From an uncultured Draconibacterium sp. (lineage in GTDB: Bacteria > Bacteroidota > Bacteroidia > Bacteroidales > Prolixibacteraceae), in NCBI RefSeq assembly GCF_963675585.1, contig NZ_OY776414.1, positions 1,777,001 through 1,841,000 on the forward strand: DNA of 64,000 nucleotides, read 5' to 3'. The translations under genes were made by a program, and so were the position numbers. Positions 56,444 through 64,000 of the stretch are shown piece after piece (positions within the stretch are counted from its first letter, which is position 1; the number at the start of each line of letters is the position of its first letter). The notes under the pieces are model-generated. The model saw only the letters and a program-made list of their open reading frames with translations. It made no database searches and had not been told where the DNA came from.

Positions 56444-59197
56444 TTATTTAACCACTATTTTCTGCATACCAAATTGTGTTTCTGCATCTAATCGTAGAAT
56501 ATAGATACCTGAAACCATATTGTCTTTTTGAATTTTCAAATTGTTTACTCCGGGAGCAAAAGTTCCTGCATTAAATTGTTTTACCGCCTTGCCTGTAATA
56601 TCATAAATCCGAATATTCACGCTCGCATATGTATCAAGGTTAAATTGTACAGTTGTGAACGATGTGAAAGGATTTGGATATGTTGTAAGCTCAAGTCCTG
56701 TTGTTCTGATTTCGTTAACAGCAGTTACTACTGAAGGATCCCAGTATGGATCACCTACCGGAGTGCCATCCGTTCCGATAAATTCAGCATCAGAAACATT
56801 ATACTGACAATCTAATGTGTTCAACATGTAATCGATGGTCATTCTGTTGTAATCTGCATCAGGAGTTACACCTTTAATTCGTGTTGTGTAATACCACTCC
56901 AACAAATCGATCATTGCAGCAGGCGCCTCAATTACAGAAACATCTTTTTTAATAAATGCTTTCTCAGGATCGCTAAGTTTGCTTGTGATGTGGTCGGTTA
57001 AAATCGGACCACCGTCAACACCTTTTGAGGTATAGAAAGCAGCAAGTTCTGAAGAAACTGAATAGATGTTATTCTTGATTGAATAAGCCGTTGAATCGTT
57101 TGGAACAGAACCAATCCATACAATTTTTTCGTTTCCTGAACCATCGGTTTCTCCGTGCATATTAAACTCAGTACGACGCTGAGCATCGCTTTGATCGGCA
57201 CCAAACGACATGGCATCGATAAACAGGTTGTCAGTAATTTCAACCGATTTACCAACGTTACCCAATTCCATAACACCAAAATAACCGCCGTTGTTAATGA
57301 TTGTATTGTGGCTGAAAACCATTTCGTGAATTACACCGGCACCATTTCGGTGACGAACCATACGGTCGTAGCTGTTTACAACAGTGTTATTGGTAACGGT
57401 AAGCTTTTTAACTTCGCTGTCGCGGCATTCTACCATACGGCCCGCTCCCTGGTCGCTAAATTCGATGTTACCCATGTTGTAAAATTTACAATTGGTAACG
57501 GTAAATTCGTTTACGGCATTCCAGGCACCAACACCACCTTGTCCGGTATTCGCAAAAACACAGTTATTAAACGTTAAATTCGCATCTTTTCCGAAATAAG
57601 CCAAACACCAGTTGGCCGGATTATATCCTTCGTTTTCTGATTGTGCATCCAAAAAGATTCCTTCCATTTCAACATCTTTTTGGCCGGCAAACATAATCCA
57701 CGACTGAGTTCCATCTTCCTGAAGATCGGCTCTAACTATAGGCATCGGGCCATCGCCATCTTCGGCAACCAGGTGCAGTTTAAAGTTCAGGTTTTCGAGT
57801 ACTCCACGCACGTAGTAAGTTCCACCACGCTCCAATACATAGGTTCTGGCCGGATGTGTACCATCGGTAAGCGTATCACCCAAAATAGGCTCATTCAGAT
57901 AAGCAGGCGAGGCAATAGTAACTCTGGAAACAGCAGAAGATCCCCAGTAAGGATCACCTACAGGCACACCATCAGTTCCAAGGAAGTCGAAATCAGAAAC
58001 GGTATAAGCACAGTTTAAGGTATTCAACATGTAATCAATTGTCATTCTGTTGTAATCTGCATCAGGTGTAACACCTTTAATTCTGGTTTCATAATACCAG
58101 TCCAAAAGATCGATCATAGCAGCAGGCGCTTCTGCCACAGAAACATCTTTTTTGATGAATGCTTTCTCAGGACTGCTCAGTTTGCTTGTGATGTGGTCGG
58201 TTAAAATCGGACCTCCGTCAACACCTTTTGAGGTATAAAAAGCAGCAAGTTCTGAAGAAACTGAATAGATGTTATTCTTGATTGAATAAGCCGTTGAATC
58301 GTTAGGAACCGAACCAATCCATACAATTTTTTCGTTTCCTGAACCATCGGTTTCACCGTGCATATTAAACTCAGTACGACGTTGAGCATCGCTTTGATCG
58401 GCACCAAACGACATGGCATCAATAAACAGGTTATCAGTAATTTCAACCGATTTACCAACGTTACCCAATTCCATAACGCCAAAATATCCACCGTTGTTAA
58501 TGATTGTATTGTGGCTGAAAACCATTTCGTGAATTACACCGGCACCATTACGGTGACGTACCATACGGTCGTAGCTGTTTACAACAGTGTTATTGGTAAC
58601 TGTAAGCTTTTTAACTTCACTGTCGCGGCATTCTACCATACGGCCCGCTCCCTGGTCGCTAAATTCGATGTTACCCATGTTGTAAAATTTACAATTGGTA
58701 ACGGTAAATTCGTTTACGGCATTCCAGGCACCAACACCACCTTGTCCGGTATTCGCAAAAACACAGTTATTAAACGTTAAATTCGCATCTTTTCCGAAAT
58801 AAGCCAAACACCAGTTTGCCGGATTATATCCTTCGTTTTCTGATTGTGCATCCAAAAAGATTCCTTCCATTTCAACATCTTTTTGGCCGGCAAACATAAT
58901 CCACGACTGAGTTCCATCTTCCTGAAGGTCGGCTCTAACAATTGGCATCGGGCCATCGCCATCGGCGGCAACCAGGTGCAGTTTAAAGTTCAGGTTTTCG
59001 AGTACTCCACGCACGTAGTAAGTTCCACCACGCTCCAATACATAGATTCTTTCAGGGTGTGTACCGTCTGAAAGTGTATCACCCAGAATCGGTTCGTTTA
59101 AGTAAGCTGGTGACGAAATAGTAATCCTTTCCTGAGAAAATACATTCATTCCCAAAAGAATTATCATTCCTAATAACAAAGTAAATTTTAGTTTCAT
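56444..59197 (-). CDS. T9SS-exported protein with two nearly identical right-handed beta-helix units
   Basis: This 917-residue protein starts at ATG 59197; the signal peptide ends near MNVFSQ. Unit 1 (about residues 24-424) and unit 2 (about 425-821) are almost identical, each starting (R)(I/V)TI(S/A)SPAYLNEPILGD and ending DGxPVGDPYW. Each holds beta-helix turns (LTFNNCVFANTG, FTVTNCKFYNMG, LTVTNNTVVNSYDRMV, EITDNLFIDAMS). The fold resembles pectate-lyase/PL6-like helices and Bacteroidota DUF4957/DUF5123-type proteins; I see no decisive catalytic motif. Residues of about 835-917 are a T9SS type A sorting domain (LTTYPNPFTSFTTV, then GIYILRLDAETQFG). It follows the TonB receptor by 89 bases and ends at a strong terminator. 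It is probably a surface glycan-binding or lyase protein; function is inferred only. Confidence 0.85.
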   Translation of the reverse strand: MKLKFTLLLGMIILLGMNVFSQERITISSPAYLNEPILGDTLSDGTHPERIYVLERGGTYYVRGVLENLNFKLHLVAADGDGPMPIVRADLQEDGTQSWIMFAGQKDVEMEGIFLDAQSENEGYNPANWCLAYFGKDANLTFNNCVFANTGQGGVGAWNAVNEFTVTNCKFYNMGNIEFSDQGAGRMVECRDSEVKKLTVTNNTVVNSYDRMVRHRNGAGVIHEMVFSHNTIINNGGYFGVMELGNVGKSVEITDNLFIDAMSFGADQSDAQRRTEFNMHGETDGSGNEKIVWIGSVPNDSTAYSIKNNIYSVSSELAAFYTSKGVDGGPILTDHITSKLSSPEKAFIKKDVSVAEAPAAMIDLLDWYYETRIKGVTPDADYNRMTIDYMLNTLNCAYTVSDFDFLGTDGVPVGDPYWGSSAVSRVTIASPAYLNEPILGDTLTDGTHPARTYVLERGGTYYVRGVLENLNFKLHLVAEDGDGPMPIVRADLQEDGTQSWIMFAGQKDVEMEGIFLDAQSENEGYNPANWCLAYFGKDANLTFNNCVFANTGQGGVGAWNAVNEFTVTNCKFYNMGNIEFSDQGAGRMVECRDSEVKKLTVTNNTVVNSYDRMVRHRNGAGVIHEMVFSHNTIINNGGYFGVMELGNVGKSVEITDNLFIDAMSFGADQSDAQRRTEFNMHGETDGSGNEKIVWIGSVPNDSTAYSIKNNIYSVSSELAAFYTSKGVDGGPILTDHITSKLSDPEKAFIKKDVSVIEAPAAMIDLLEWYYTTRIKGVTPDADYNRMTIDYMLNTLDCQYNVSDAEFIGTDGTPVGDPYWDPSVVTAVNEIRTTGLELTTYPNPFTSFTTVQFNLDTYASVNIRIYDITGKAVKQFNAGTFAPGVNNLKIQKDNMVSGIYILRLDAETQFGMQKIVVK
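56735..57925 (-). repeat. Tandem coding repeat, unit 2
   Basis: Second unit of the beta-helix gene, in frame with unit 1 and losing similarity just before the T9SS linker. Synonymous as well as non-synonymous positions are conserved, so the duplication is recent or kept uniform by gene conversion. Confidence 0.95.
57926..59128 (-). repeat. Tandem coding repeat, unit 1 (1203 bases)
   Basis: This unit is repeated head-to-tail at exactly 1203 bases (401 codons). Long stretches are identical: between about 58684 and 58926 against 57481-57723 I see one base difference (cagtttgcc against cagttggcc). Differences concentrate near the unit ends. Confidence 0.95.
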
Positions 59198-59225
59198 ATC
59201 GATTAATTTATTTTAATTAACTCCT

Positions 59226-59280
59226 GAGGGCAGAAGCCCTCAACGCTTCGGGCTTATTGTTCTGTTTATAGTCGCCCGAA
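59226..59280 (-). promoter_or_regulatory. Alternative hairpins between the TonB receptor and beta-helix genes
   Basis: Within 89 bases, three stems compete: TTCGGGC (59247-59253) with GCCCGAA (59274-59280), AAGCCC (59234-59239) with GGGCTT (59250-59255), and GAGGGC (59226-59231) with GCCCTC (59236-59241). No T-run follows the last stem. They may form an intercistronic processing or attenuation site. Confidence 0.4.
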
Positions 59281-59286
59281 CGACTT

Positions 59287-62253
59287 TTACAGTTTGATGC
59301 GAACACCAAAATCAATAAGCATCCCGTAAATTGAGCTTCCACGATCAAGATTCATGTACTTGTAATATGTACCTTCCTCCATATTCGAGATGTTGCTTAC
59401 ATTAAGCATCAACTCTGCATTAAACTTCTCGATTTTTTGTTTTAAGGCAAGATCCCATTTGGAGTAACCTTTCTGCATTACGTCTAACTTTTCGTTGCCC
59501 GAAACAGACGACACATAATCTCCCTGGAAGAATAGCGACAAGCGGGCAGAGAAACCTCCCTGATCGTATCCCAACGCAACGTTTCCGAATTTGCTGGGTT
59601 GTCCTTCCAAAGTTTCTTCTGTTTCGTAAAAAACCGGTGTTTTGGTATATGGAATTGTTGTGCGATCCACATCTAAACGGAAACGAGGAATGTAAGTAGT
59701 TGATTGAATTACCGAGTAGTTGCCTCGCAAAACAAAGTTGCCTAAAAAGCCCGGCAGAAAAGAAAGGTTTGCCTGCAAATCAAATTCCAATCCTTTAACA
59801 GAGGTACCATCGGTATTTACCGGCGAACTAACCTTCATTCCCTTGTAACTTCCAACACCTGTTCCGGTTGGCAGTTCATAGCTCTCAACCATTTCGTCGT
59901 TTGAGATAACCACATCGTTCAGGAAGTAAAACACATTATCCAACTCTTTATAAAAAGCTCCAACAGTTAATAATCCGTATTTCGATTCATACAACGAAGC
60001 AATAACATCGTAATTCCATGCTACCGTATTTTCCAAACCGGTGTTCCCTTTGTAAACGGTATTTTCATCGCCACGGCTGATTACAAGATTTGGCAAACGC
60101 ATTGAAAAGTCAGGACGAGCCAGGGTTTTGGTTGCGGCTAATCGTAAGTCGAACCAATCAAGCGGCTTAAATTTTAAATGGAAACTGGGCAGAATAAAAG
60201 TCTGAGAATAATTTCGGGTAGTATCAGTTACATCGTCTTTGGTAATTAAACTCATACCATACACATCGGGAGCATATTTTGCGGTATAGTCATTGTTTTC
60301 CTGTTCGATGCGTACACCACCAATCAGCCTGAACATTTTACCCAGATCGAGGGTAGTCATAAAATAGGCTGAATTTATCTGTTCTTTTACGGTATAGTTT
60401 TTAGGAATTCCACTTGGATGACCTCTGTATTCGTAGTCGGTAGCATCAGAGTTTACACCATTTTTATGTGTTGCATACCATTCGCGGGCCAGACTGGAAT
60501 TTACCATAGGTGTTAATTCATAATCGCCACTGAAGATTTCTCTTGAAGCAACAGGATTATCCAAAAAGTTAGTCAGAAGAACACTGTTTCCGAACTTCTG
60601 CAAATTTGCAAATGAAGTATTGCTGTAATCTGCATCTACAATAGATCCGTCATCGAGTAAACTAAATGACAAACCATCTCCCATTCCGGTGTAATAGGCA
60701 CGGTAAACATCGTTTACATTATTCCGGTTTTTATTCCGTGTTTTGGCCCCGGTTTTAACAGTAACACTTATTTTATCGCTTAAGGAAAACTCTCTTGTTA
60801 AATCGAGGTAAGCAATCAAATCGCGATCCTTACTTTTACTTGGTTTGAAATAAGCTGTTTTAAGAACAGACATTTCGTAATTGTTGTATGCATAAGGAAT
60901 TATTCGATTTGACGGACCATTGCGAATGATGTCAATGTACTCTTCATCACCGATTGAGTTGATGTCAATTCCGGTATTCGAAGTTCCTCCTTCATAAAAT
61001 TCCATTACATGGTCGTATGGCGTATTACCAACTGTTAAAGCATGAGATCCTCCCCAGTTTATTTTAAGTTTCTTTACATAATTTTCTCCCGAAATGGCAT
61101 TGTTGATGGTCTGAATATCTCTTTCTTTGTCTTCAATATCGTAAGATACTTCTGCCGTTTTAAGACCGTAATTTCTGGAGTATCGAACAAAATCACGATC
61201 AGAATGATTGTAAAAATTATTGAATCGTATTGTTCCTCCGTCATTGGTGCTATAATCCAGTAAGAGACTTCCGCCCATTCTTTTTCTTAGTTCATCGTTG
61301 TACGAGAGGCGCAGACTATTGATTTCAGGGTAGTCTTTGTCAATGATCACCCAGCCTTGATCGTAGGCTTCGCTGCTTCTGATTTTCTGTTCGGCATTTG
61401 CAGAAGCCTGAACCCCCAGTTTCTCGTTAAAAATTCTGCGCTCGTATCGTACAGCAAGGTTGAACTGTGCTATACTTTTCTCAAGGTTATTATACCCTCC
61501 ACCTAAATCTATTCTGGTTTCAGGATTCGACGAGGCTTTTTTGGTCACCAGGTTAACCGATCCTGCAATTGCATCGGCATCCATGTCGGCAGTTAAAGCT
61601 TTGGTTACTTCAATACCCGCAAGCGAGCTTAACGAGAACATACTCAAGTCAACTCCGCGGCTTTCGCCATCGGTTGAAGGTACCTGCACCCCGTTCAACT
61701 GAATGCTGCTGAATTTCTCATTCAATCCGCGCAACACAATGTTCTGAGCTTCACCACCCGAACGTTTTAAAGATATACCCGGTAAGCGGCCTAAGGCATC
61801 ACCGGCATTTGCATCGGGCAATTCCTGAATTTGTTTTTCCGATACGGCGTTTACTATACCTGCCGCATTTAACTGCGAACTAATGGCCGCTTTTTGCCCC
61901 AACATCATTGCTGTAACAACAACTTCCTCACCTAAAATCGATTCAGCCACCAGGCTGAAATCAACCGTAACATTTTGTCCGTTGGTAATCTCAATTACTT
62001 CTTCTTTGCTCTCGTAGCCCATAAAAGAGGCAACCAAAGTATAGGTTCCGGCATTTAACGGAAGGCGGAATTCGCCGTTTAAATTAGTTGTGGTACCGGT
62101 TGTAGTTCCTTTTACAATCACATTGGCAAAGGGTAATGTGGCACCACCGTTTGAATCGCTTATAATACCACTAACCATACTTTGTGCAAATGCACCGGAA
62201 ATTGTGGATAAGCTAATAATCAGGATAAATAGAGTTTTGTAAAACTGCTTCAT
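59287..62253 (-). CDS. TonB-dependent receptor of the Xanthomonas/Caulobacter type (not SusC)
   Basis: This 988-residue protein starts at ATG 62253; the signal peptide ends near GAFAQ. A CarboxypepD_reg-like domain (GIISDSNGGATLPFANVIVK, FMGYESKE) is followed by EEVVVTAMMLGQ and a plug (PDANAGDALGRLPGISLKR, NIVLRGLNEKFSSIQLNGVQ, TADMDADAIAGSVNLVTK). That plug is characteristic of the TonB_Xanth_Caul group rather than SusC. The barrel ends IYGMLIDFGVRIKL. There is no STN domain. Such receptors usually work without a SusD partner, yet here a SusD gene lies 256 bases upstream, preceded by its own SusC, and the beta-helix gene follows. Together they may handle one polymer in two forms. Family secure; ligand unknown. 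Confidence 0.93.
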   Translation of the reverse strand: MKQFYKTLFILIISLSTISGAFAQSMVSGIISDSNGGATLPFANVIVKGTTTGTTTNLNGEFRLPLNAGTYTLVASFMGYESKEEVIEITNGQNVTVDFSLVAESILGEEVVVTAMMLGQKAAISSQLNAAGIVNAVSEKQIQELPDANAGDALGRLPGISLKRSGGEAQNIVLRGLNEKFSSIQLNGVQVPSTDGESRGVDLSMFSLSSLAGIEVTKALTADMDADAIAGSVNLVTKKASSNPETRIDLGGGYNNLEKSIAQFNLAVRYERRIFNEKLGVQASANAEQKIRSSEAYDQGWVIIDKDYPEINSLRLSYNDELRKRMGGSLLLDYSTNDGGTIRFNNFYNHSDRDFVRYSRNYGLKTAEVSYDIEDKERDIQTINNAISGENYVKKLKINWGGSHALTVGNTPYDHVMEFYEGGTSNTGIDINSIGDEEYIDIIRNGPSNRIIPYAYNNYEMSVLKTAYFKPSKSKDRDLIAYLDLTREFSLSDKISVTVKTGAKTRNKNRNNVNDVYRAYYTGMGDGLSFSLLDDGSIVDADYSNTSFANLQKFGNSVLLTNFLDNPVASREIFSGDYELTPMVNSSLAREWYATHKNGVNSDATDYEYRGHPSGIPKNYTVKEQINSAYFMTTLDLGKMFRLIGGVRIEQENNDYTAKYAPDVYGMSLITKDDVTDTTRNYSQTFILPSFHLKFKPLDWFDLRLAATKTLARPDFSMRLPNLVISRGDENTVYKGNTGLENTVAWNYDVIASLYESKYGLLTVGAFYKELDNVFYFLNDVVISNDEMVESYELPTGTGVGSYKGMKVSSPVNTDGTSVKGLEFDLQANLSFLPGFLGNFVLRGNYSVIQSTTYIPRFRLDVDRTTIPYTKTPVFYETEETLEGQPSKFGNVALGYDQGGFSARLSLFFQGDYVSSVSGNEKLDVMQKGYSKWDLALKQKIEKFNAELMLNVSNISNMEEGTYYKYMNLDRGSSIYGMLIDFGVRIKL

Positions 62254-62509
62254 ATTAAGTTCAATTTGTTTTTATTGAATTGATTTGTTAATGTTTATTA
62301 CTCTTAGGTTCGGAAAGAGGGCATAGCATGGACAGCTTTATAAATGTTTTTTAAAACTTTTTCACAAACTACTAACTATCAAACAGATAAAACCTAAAAT
62401 AAAAGCAAACAGCAATTTAAGCCACATGAAAATTGACTTAAACAAGTGGTAATTGATTGGAGGATTTATAAAAGATTTAGGAAGAAATACCGGAGTTGAA
62501 TGAAGTAAA

Positions 62510-63958
62510 TTAATCGATGTAATCGTTGTGCAAAATTTCGTTTCCGGGGAAAGGCCAATAAAGAGATTTTGGAAGATCTTTCCCTGCCTCGGGAATTATG
62601 GTCGCCCACCTGCCTGTTCGTTTCAGGTCGAACCAACGTTTCCCTTCGTTCATAAATTCGTAACCCCGTTCCCGAAAAATCAGTTCATCAAATTCTTCGC
62701 GAGAAAGATCAGCTGGTAAATCAACCTCCATATTGAACGTATTTACATCAACTCCGTAGGCCCTTCTGCGGACCTTGTTTACGGCATCGTAAGCCTCCGT
62801 AGTTGGCCCGTTAATCAGGTTTTCGGTTTCAGCAAAAATTAATAATACATCGGCATAACGGTACAAATAATAGTCAACGCCCGAAGCAGTTTCTTCCGGT
62901 TGGCCCGGATCGCGATGCTTGCCGTAAACGTGTGTATAATCTCCGGCCATCTCAATATCAACCAGCTGCCCGTTAATGGTGGCTGTGTTATAAATATTCA
63001 GCGCTTTTCTTAAATCATTGTCATTCCAGTTTTTTAAAAGTGGCGCGTTTGTATTGGCACCATAATCTTCAAAAGCACGAACAGCAGCAACTTCAGGATG
63101 AGATAAAGGCGCCCCATACGCTGCCAGAAAACTCCCCTGCCCTACGTATCGCGAAAATTTAAGCGAGAAAATATCTTCTTCGTTTGTGGGTGAAGTGGGT
63201 GAATACAATTCATCGAGCGATGTAAGTATACCATATCCGTAGGTATTTTTGTTTTCGATAATTTCCTTTGCCAATTCCCTTGCTTCACTGTACCGTTTTA
63301 GTGTTAGAAAAATATCGGCCAATGCCGTTTTGGCTGCGCCTTTTGTAGCTCTTCCCGGATCATCTGTTTTTTCAGGAAGATAGTTTACTGCTTCGGTCAT
63401 GTCCAGAATAATTTGTGAGTAAACATCCTCAATGGAACTCAAAGCCAGATTTGCATCGTCGGGACCGGTGACCGGTTCAATCCGTAAGGGAACTTCGCCA
63501 AATATCCGAACCAGCTGAAAATAGTCTAAGGCGCGTATAAAACAGGCTTCTCCCCTTGCTTCATTTTTGTAATTTTCATCCAAATTCTGATCGTCGTTTA
63601 ACAGTTTTAACAAACTATTTGCCCTGCTAATCGATTCATAGATGGTAGGCCAGCCGGCAGAAAACAAATACGGATCACTTTCGAAATGATAGTTGGCCAC
63701 ATCGTTTTTTTCCCTTAAACGCGAAACAGCATGTTCTTCTACCAAAATTAAAGCTCTTCCCCAATGCGATTCCCAAAGTCTGCCCCGGCTTCGGGTTAAA
63801 GGTTCGTACATGCCAACCAGTAAACTTTCAACAATATTCTCGTCCAATTCCTCCAAAGAAACCAGGGTCTGTGGTTCTTCCTCCAGAAATGTATTGCATC
63901 CGTTAAAAGTGAACAGACACATGATTGAAACGAGTATGATTGTTTTGTTTAATCGCAT
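62510..63958 (-). CDS. SusD/RagB-family glycan-binding lipoprotein (pair 5)
   Basis: The start is ATG 63958 (482 residues); the longer frame begins at a TTG that overlaps the susC5 stop. The lipoprotein signal MRLNKTIILVSIMCLFTFNGC is followed by NTFLEEE. Hallmarks are ARGEACFIRALDYFQLVRIFGEVPL, YLYRYADVLLIFAETENLI and LIFRERGYEFMNEGKRWFDLKRTG; it ends at PGNEILHNDYID, without the usual QNPGY. It begins 13 bases after the stop of the SusC whose last codons are visible at the right edge. At 482 residues it is the shortest SusD of the window. The 256-base gap downstream to the TonB receptor has no gene I can support. Confidence 0.94.
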   Translation of the reverse strand: MRLNKTIILVSIMCLFTFNGCNTFLEEEPQTLVSLEELDENIVESLLVGMYEPLTRSRGRLWESHWGRALILVEEHAVSRLREKNDVANYHFESDPYLFSAGWPTIYESISRANSLLKLLNDDQNLDENYKNEARGEACFIRALDYFQLVRIFGEVPLRIEPVTGPDDANLALSSIEDVYSQIILDMTEAVNYLPEKTDDPGRATKGAAKTALADIFLTLKRYSEARELAKEIIENKNTYGYGILTSLDELYSPTSPTNEEDIFSLKFSRYVGQGSFLAAYGAPLSHPEVAAVRAFEDYGANTNAPLLKNWNDNDLRKALNIYNTATINGQLVDIEMAGDYTHVYGKHRDPGQPEETASGVDYYLYRYADVLLIFAETENLINGPTTEAYDAVNKVRRRAYGVDVNTFNMEVDLPADLSREEFDELIFRERGYEFMNEGKRWFDLKRTGRWATIIPEAGKDLPKSLYWPFPGNEILHNDYID

Positions 63959-63971
63959 AATCCCGAACAAA

Positions 63972-64000
63972 TTAAAACTTTACATTAACTCCCAATGTTA
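63972..64000 (-). CDS. C-terminal end of a SusC-type transporter (cut by window edge)
   Basis: The minus strand at the edge encodes TLGVNVKF followed by TAA (63972-63974), in the position just before a susD gene. A final beta-strand ending in an aromatic residue of the type (F/L)G(V/I)N(V/I)xF closes all four complete SusC proteins here (for example FGINVEF and TGINIQF). Only the last eight full codons and the stop are visible, so the call rests on this signature and on gene order. Confidence 0.65.

Noticed and set aside
57155-58780. A pair of almost identical 140-codon plus-strand frames (57155-57577 and 58358-58780).
   Set aside because: They are antisense to the duplicated beta-helix units; their similarity simply mirrors the coding repeat, and they have no start signals or recognisable domain.

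Overview
The window comes from a member of the Bacteroidota. It holds five SusC/SusD-type pairs (one cut by the right edge), a hybrid two-component regulator, an ECF sigma/FecR pair, type IX secretion (T9SS) sorting tails, many lipoprotein signals, and promoters of the TTTG / TAnnTTTG type. Gene content resembles Marinilabiliales/Prolixibacteraceae-like polysaccharide degraders, but that taxonomic guess is inference. No tRNA, rRNA, CRISPR array, transposase or phage gene was seen; nearly the whole window is accessory carbohydrate-degradation DNA (polysaccharide utilization loci, PULs).

Layout. (1) 1-7.3 kb, minus strand: a compact run of a lipoprotein alpha/beta hydrolase, GH78 alpha-L-rhamnosidase-like enzyme, GH20 hexosaminidase and a large secreted alpha/beta hydrolase that runs off the left edge. 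(2) 7.5-13.9 kb, minus: a SusC/SusD pair with two successive terminators behind it and a membrane-anchored AraC-type regulator upstream; a truncated, frameshifted second copy of that regulator's 5' end lies just beyond. (3) 14.6-35.5 kb: a large PUL around a hybrid two-component sensor. On the minus side are a GH43 resembling exo-beta-1,3-galactanases and a GH2 beta-glucuronidase/galactosidase. On the plus side are GH16, SusC, SusD, a BNR_4 propeller protein, GH88, GH43-ricin-T9SS and a tandem GH43. (4) 36-40 kb, minus: GH105-CE12 fusion and GH28. (5) 40-53 kb, minus: two paralogous SusC/SusD pairs with an ECF sigma factor and FecR anti-sigma between them. (6) 53-56 kb: GH67 alpha-glucuronidase and an aldo/keto reductase. 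(7) 56.4-64 kb, minus: end of a SusC, SusD, a different kind of TonB receptor, and a T9SS-exported beta-helix protein made of two almost identical 401-residue units.

How it fits together. Region 3 is best read as a locus for type II arabinogalactan carrying uronic-acid (probably Rha-GlcA) caps: GH43 and GH16 for the beta-galactan backbone, GH43 arabinanase-like enzymes for arabinan, and a BNR_4 protein plus GH88 for the rhamnose-glucuronate ends. Regions 4 and 5 fit rhamnogalacturonan/pectin (GH28, GH105, CE12), GH67 adds glucuronoxylan-type side-chain removal, and region 1 removes rhamnose, hexosamine and ester groups. No sulfatase is present, which argues against ulvan or other sulfated algal polymers. 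Three control systems sit side by side: membrane AraC, hybrid two-component and ECF sigma/FecR. Substrates are inferred from family content and are not proven by sequence.
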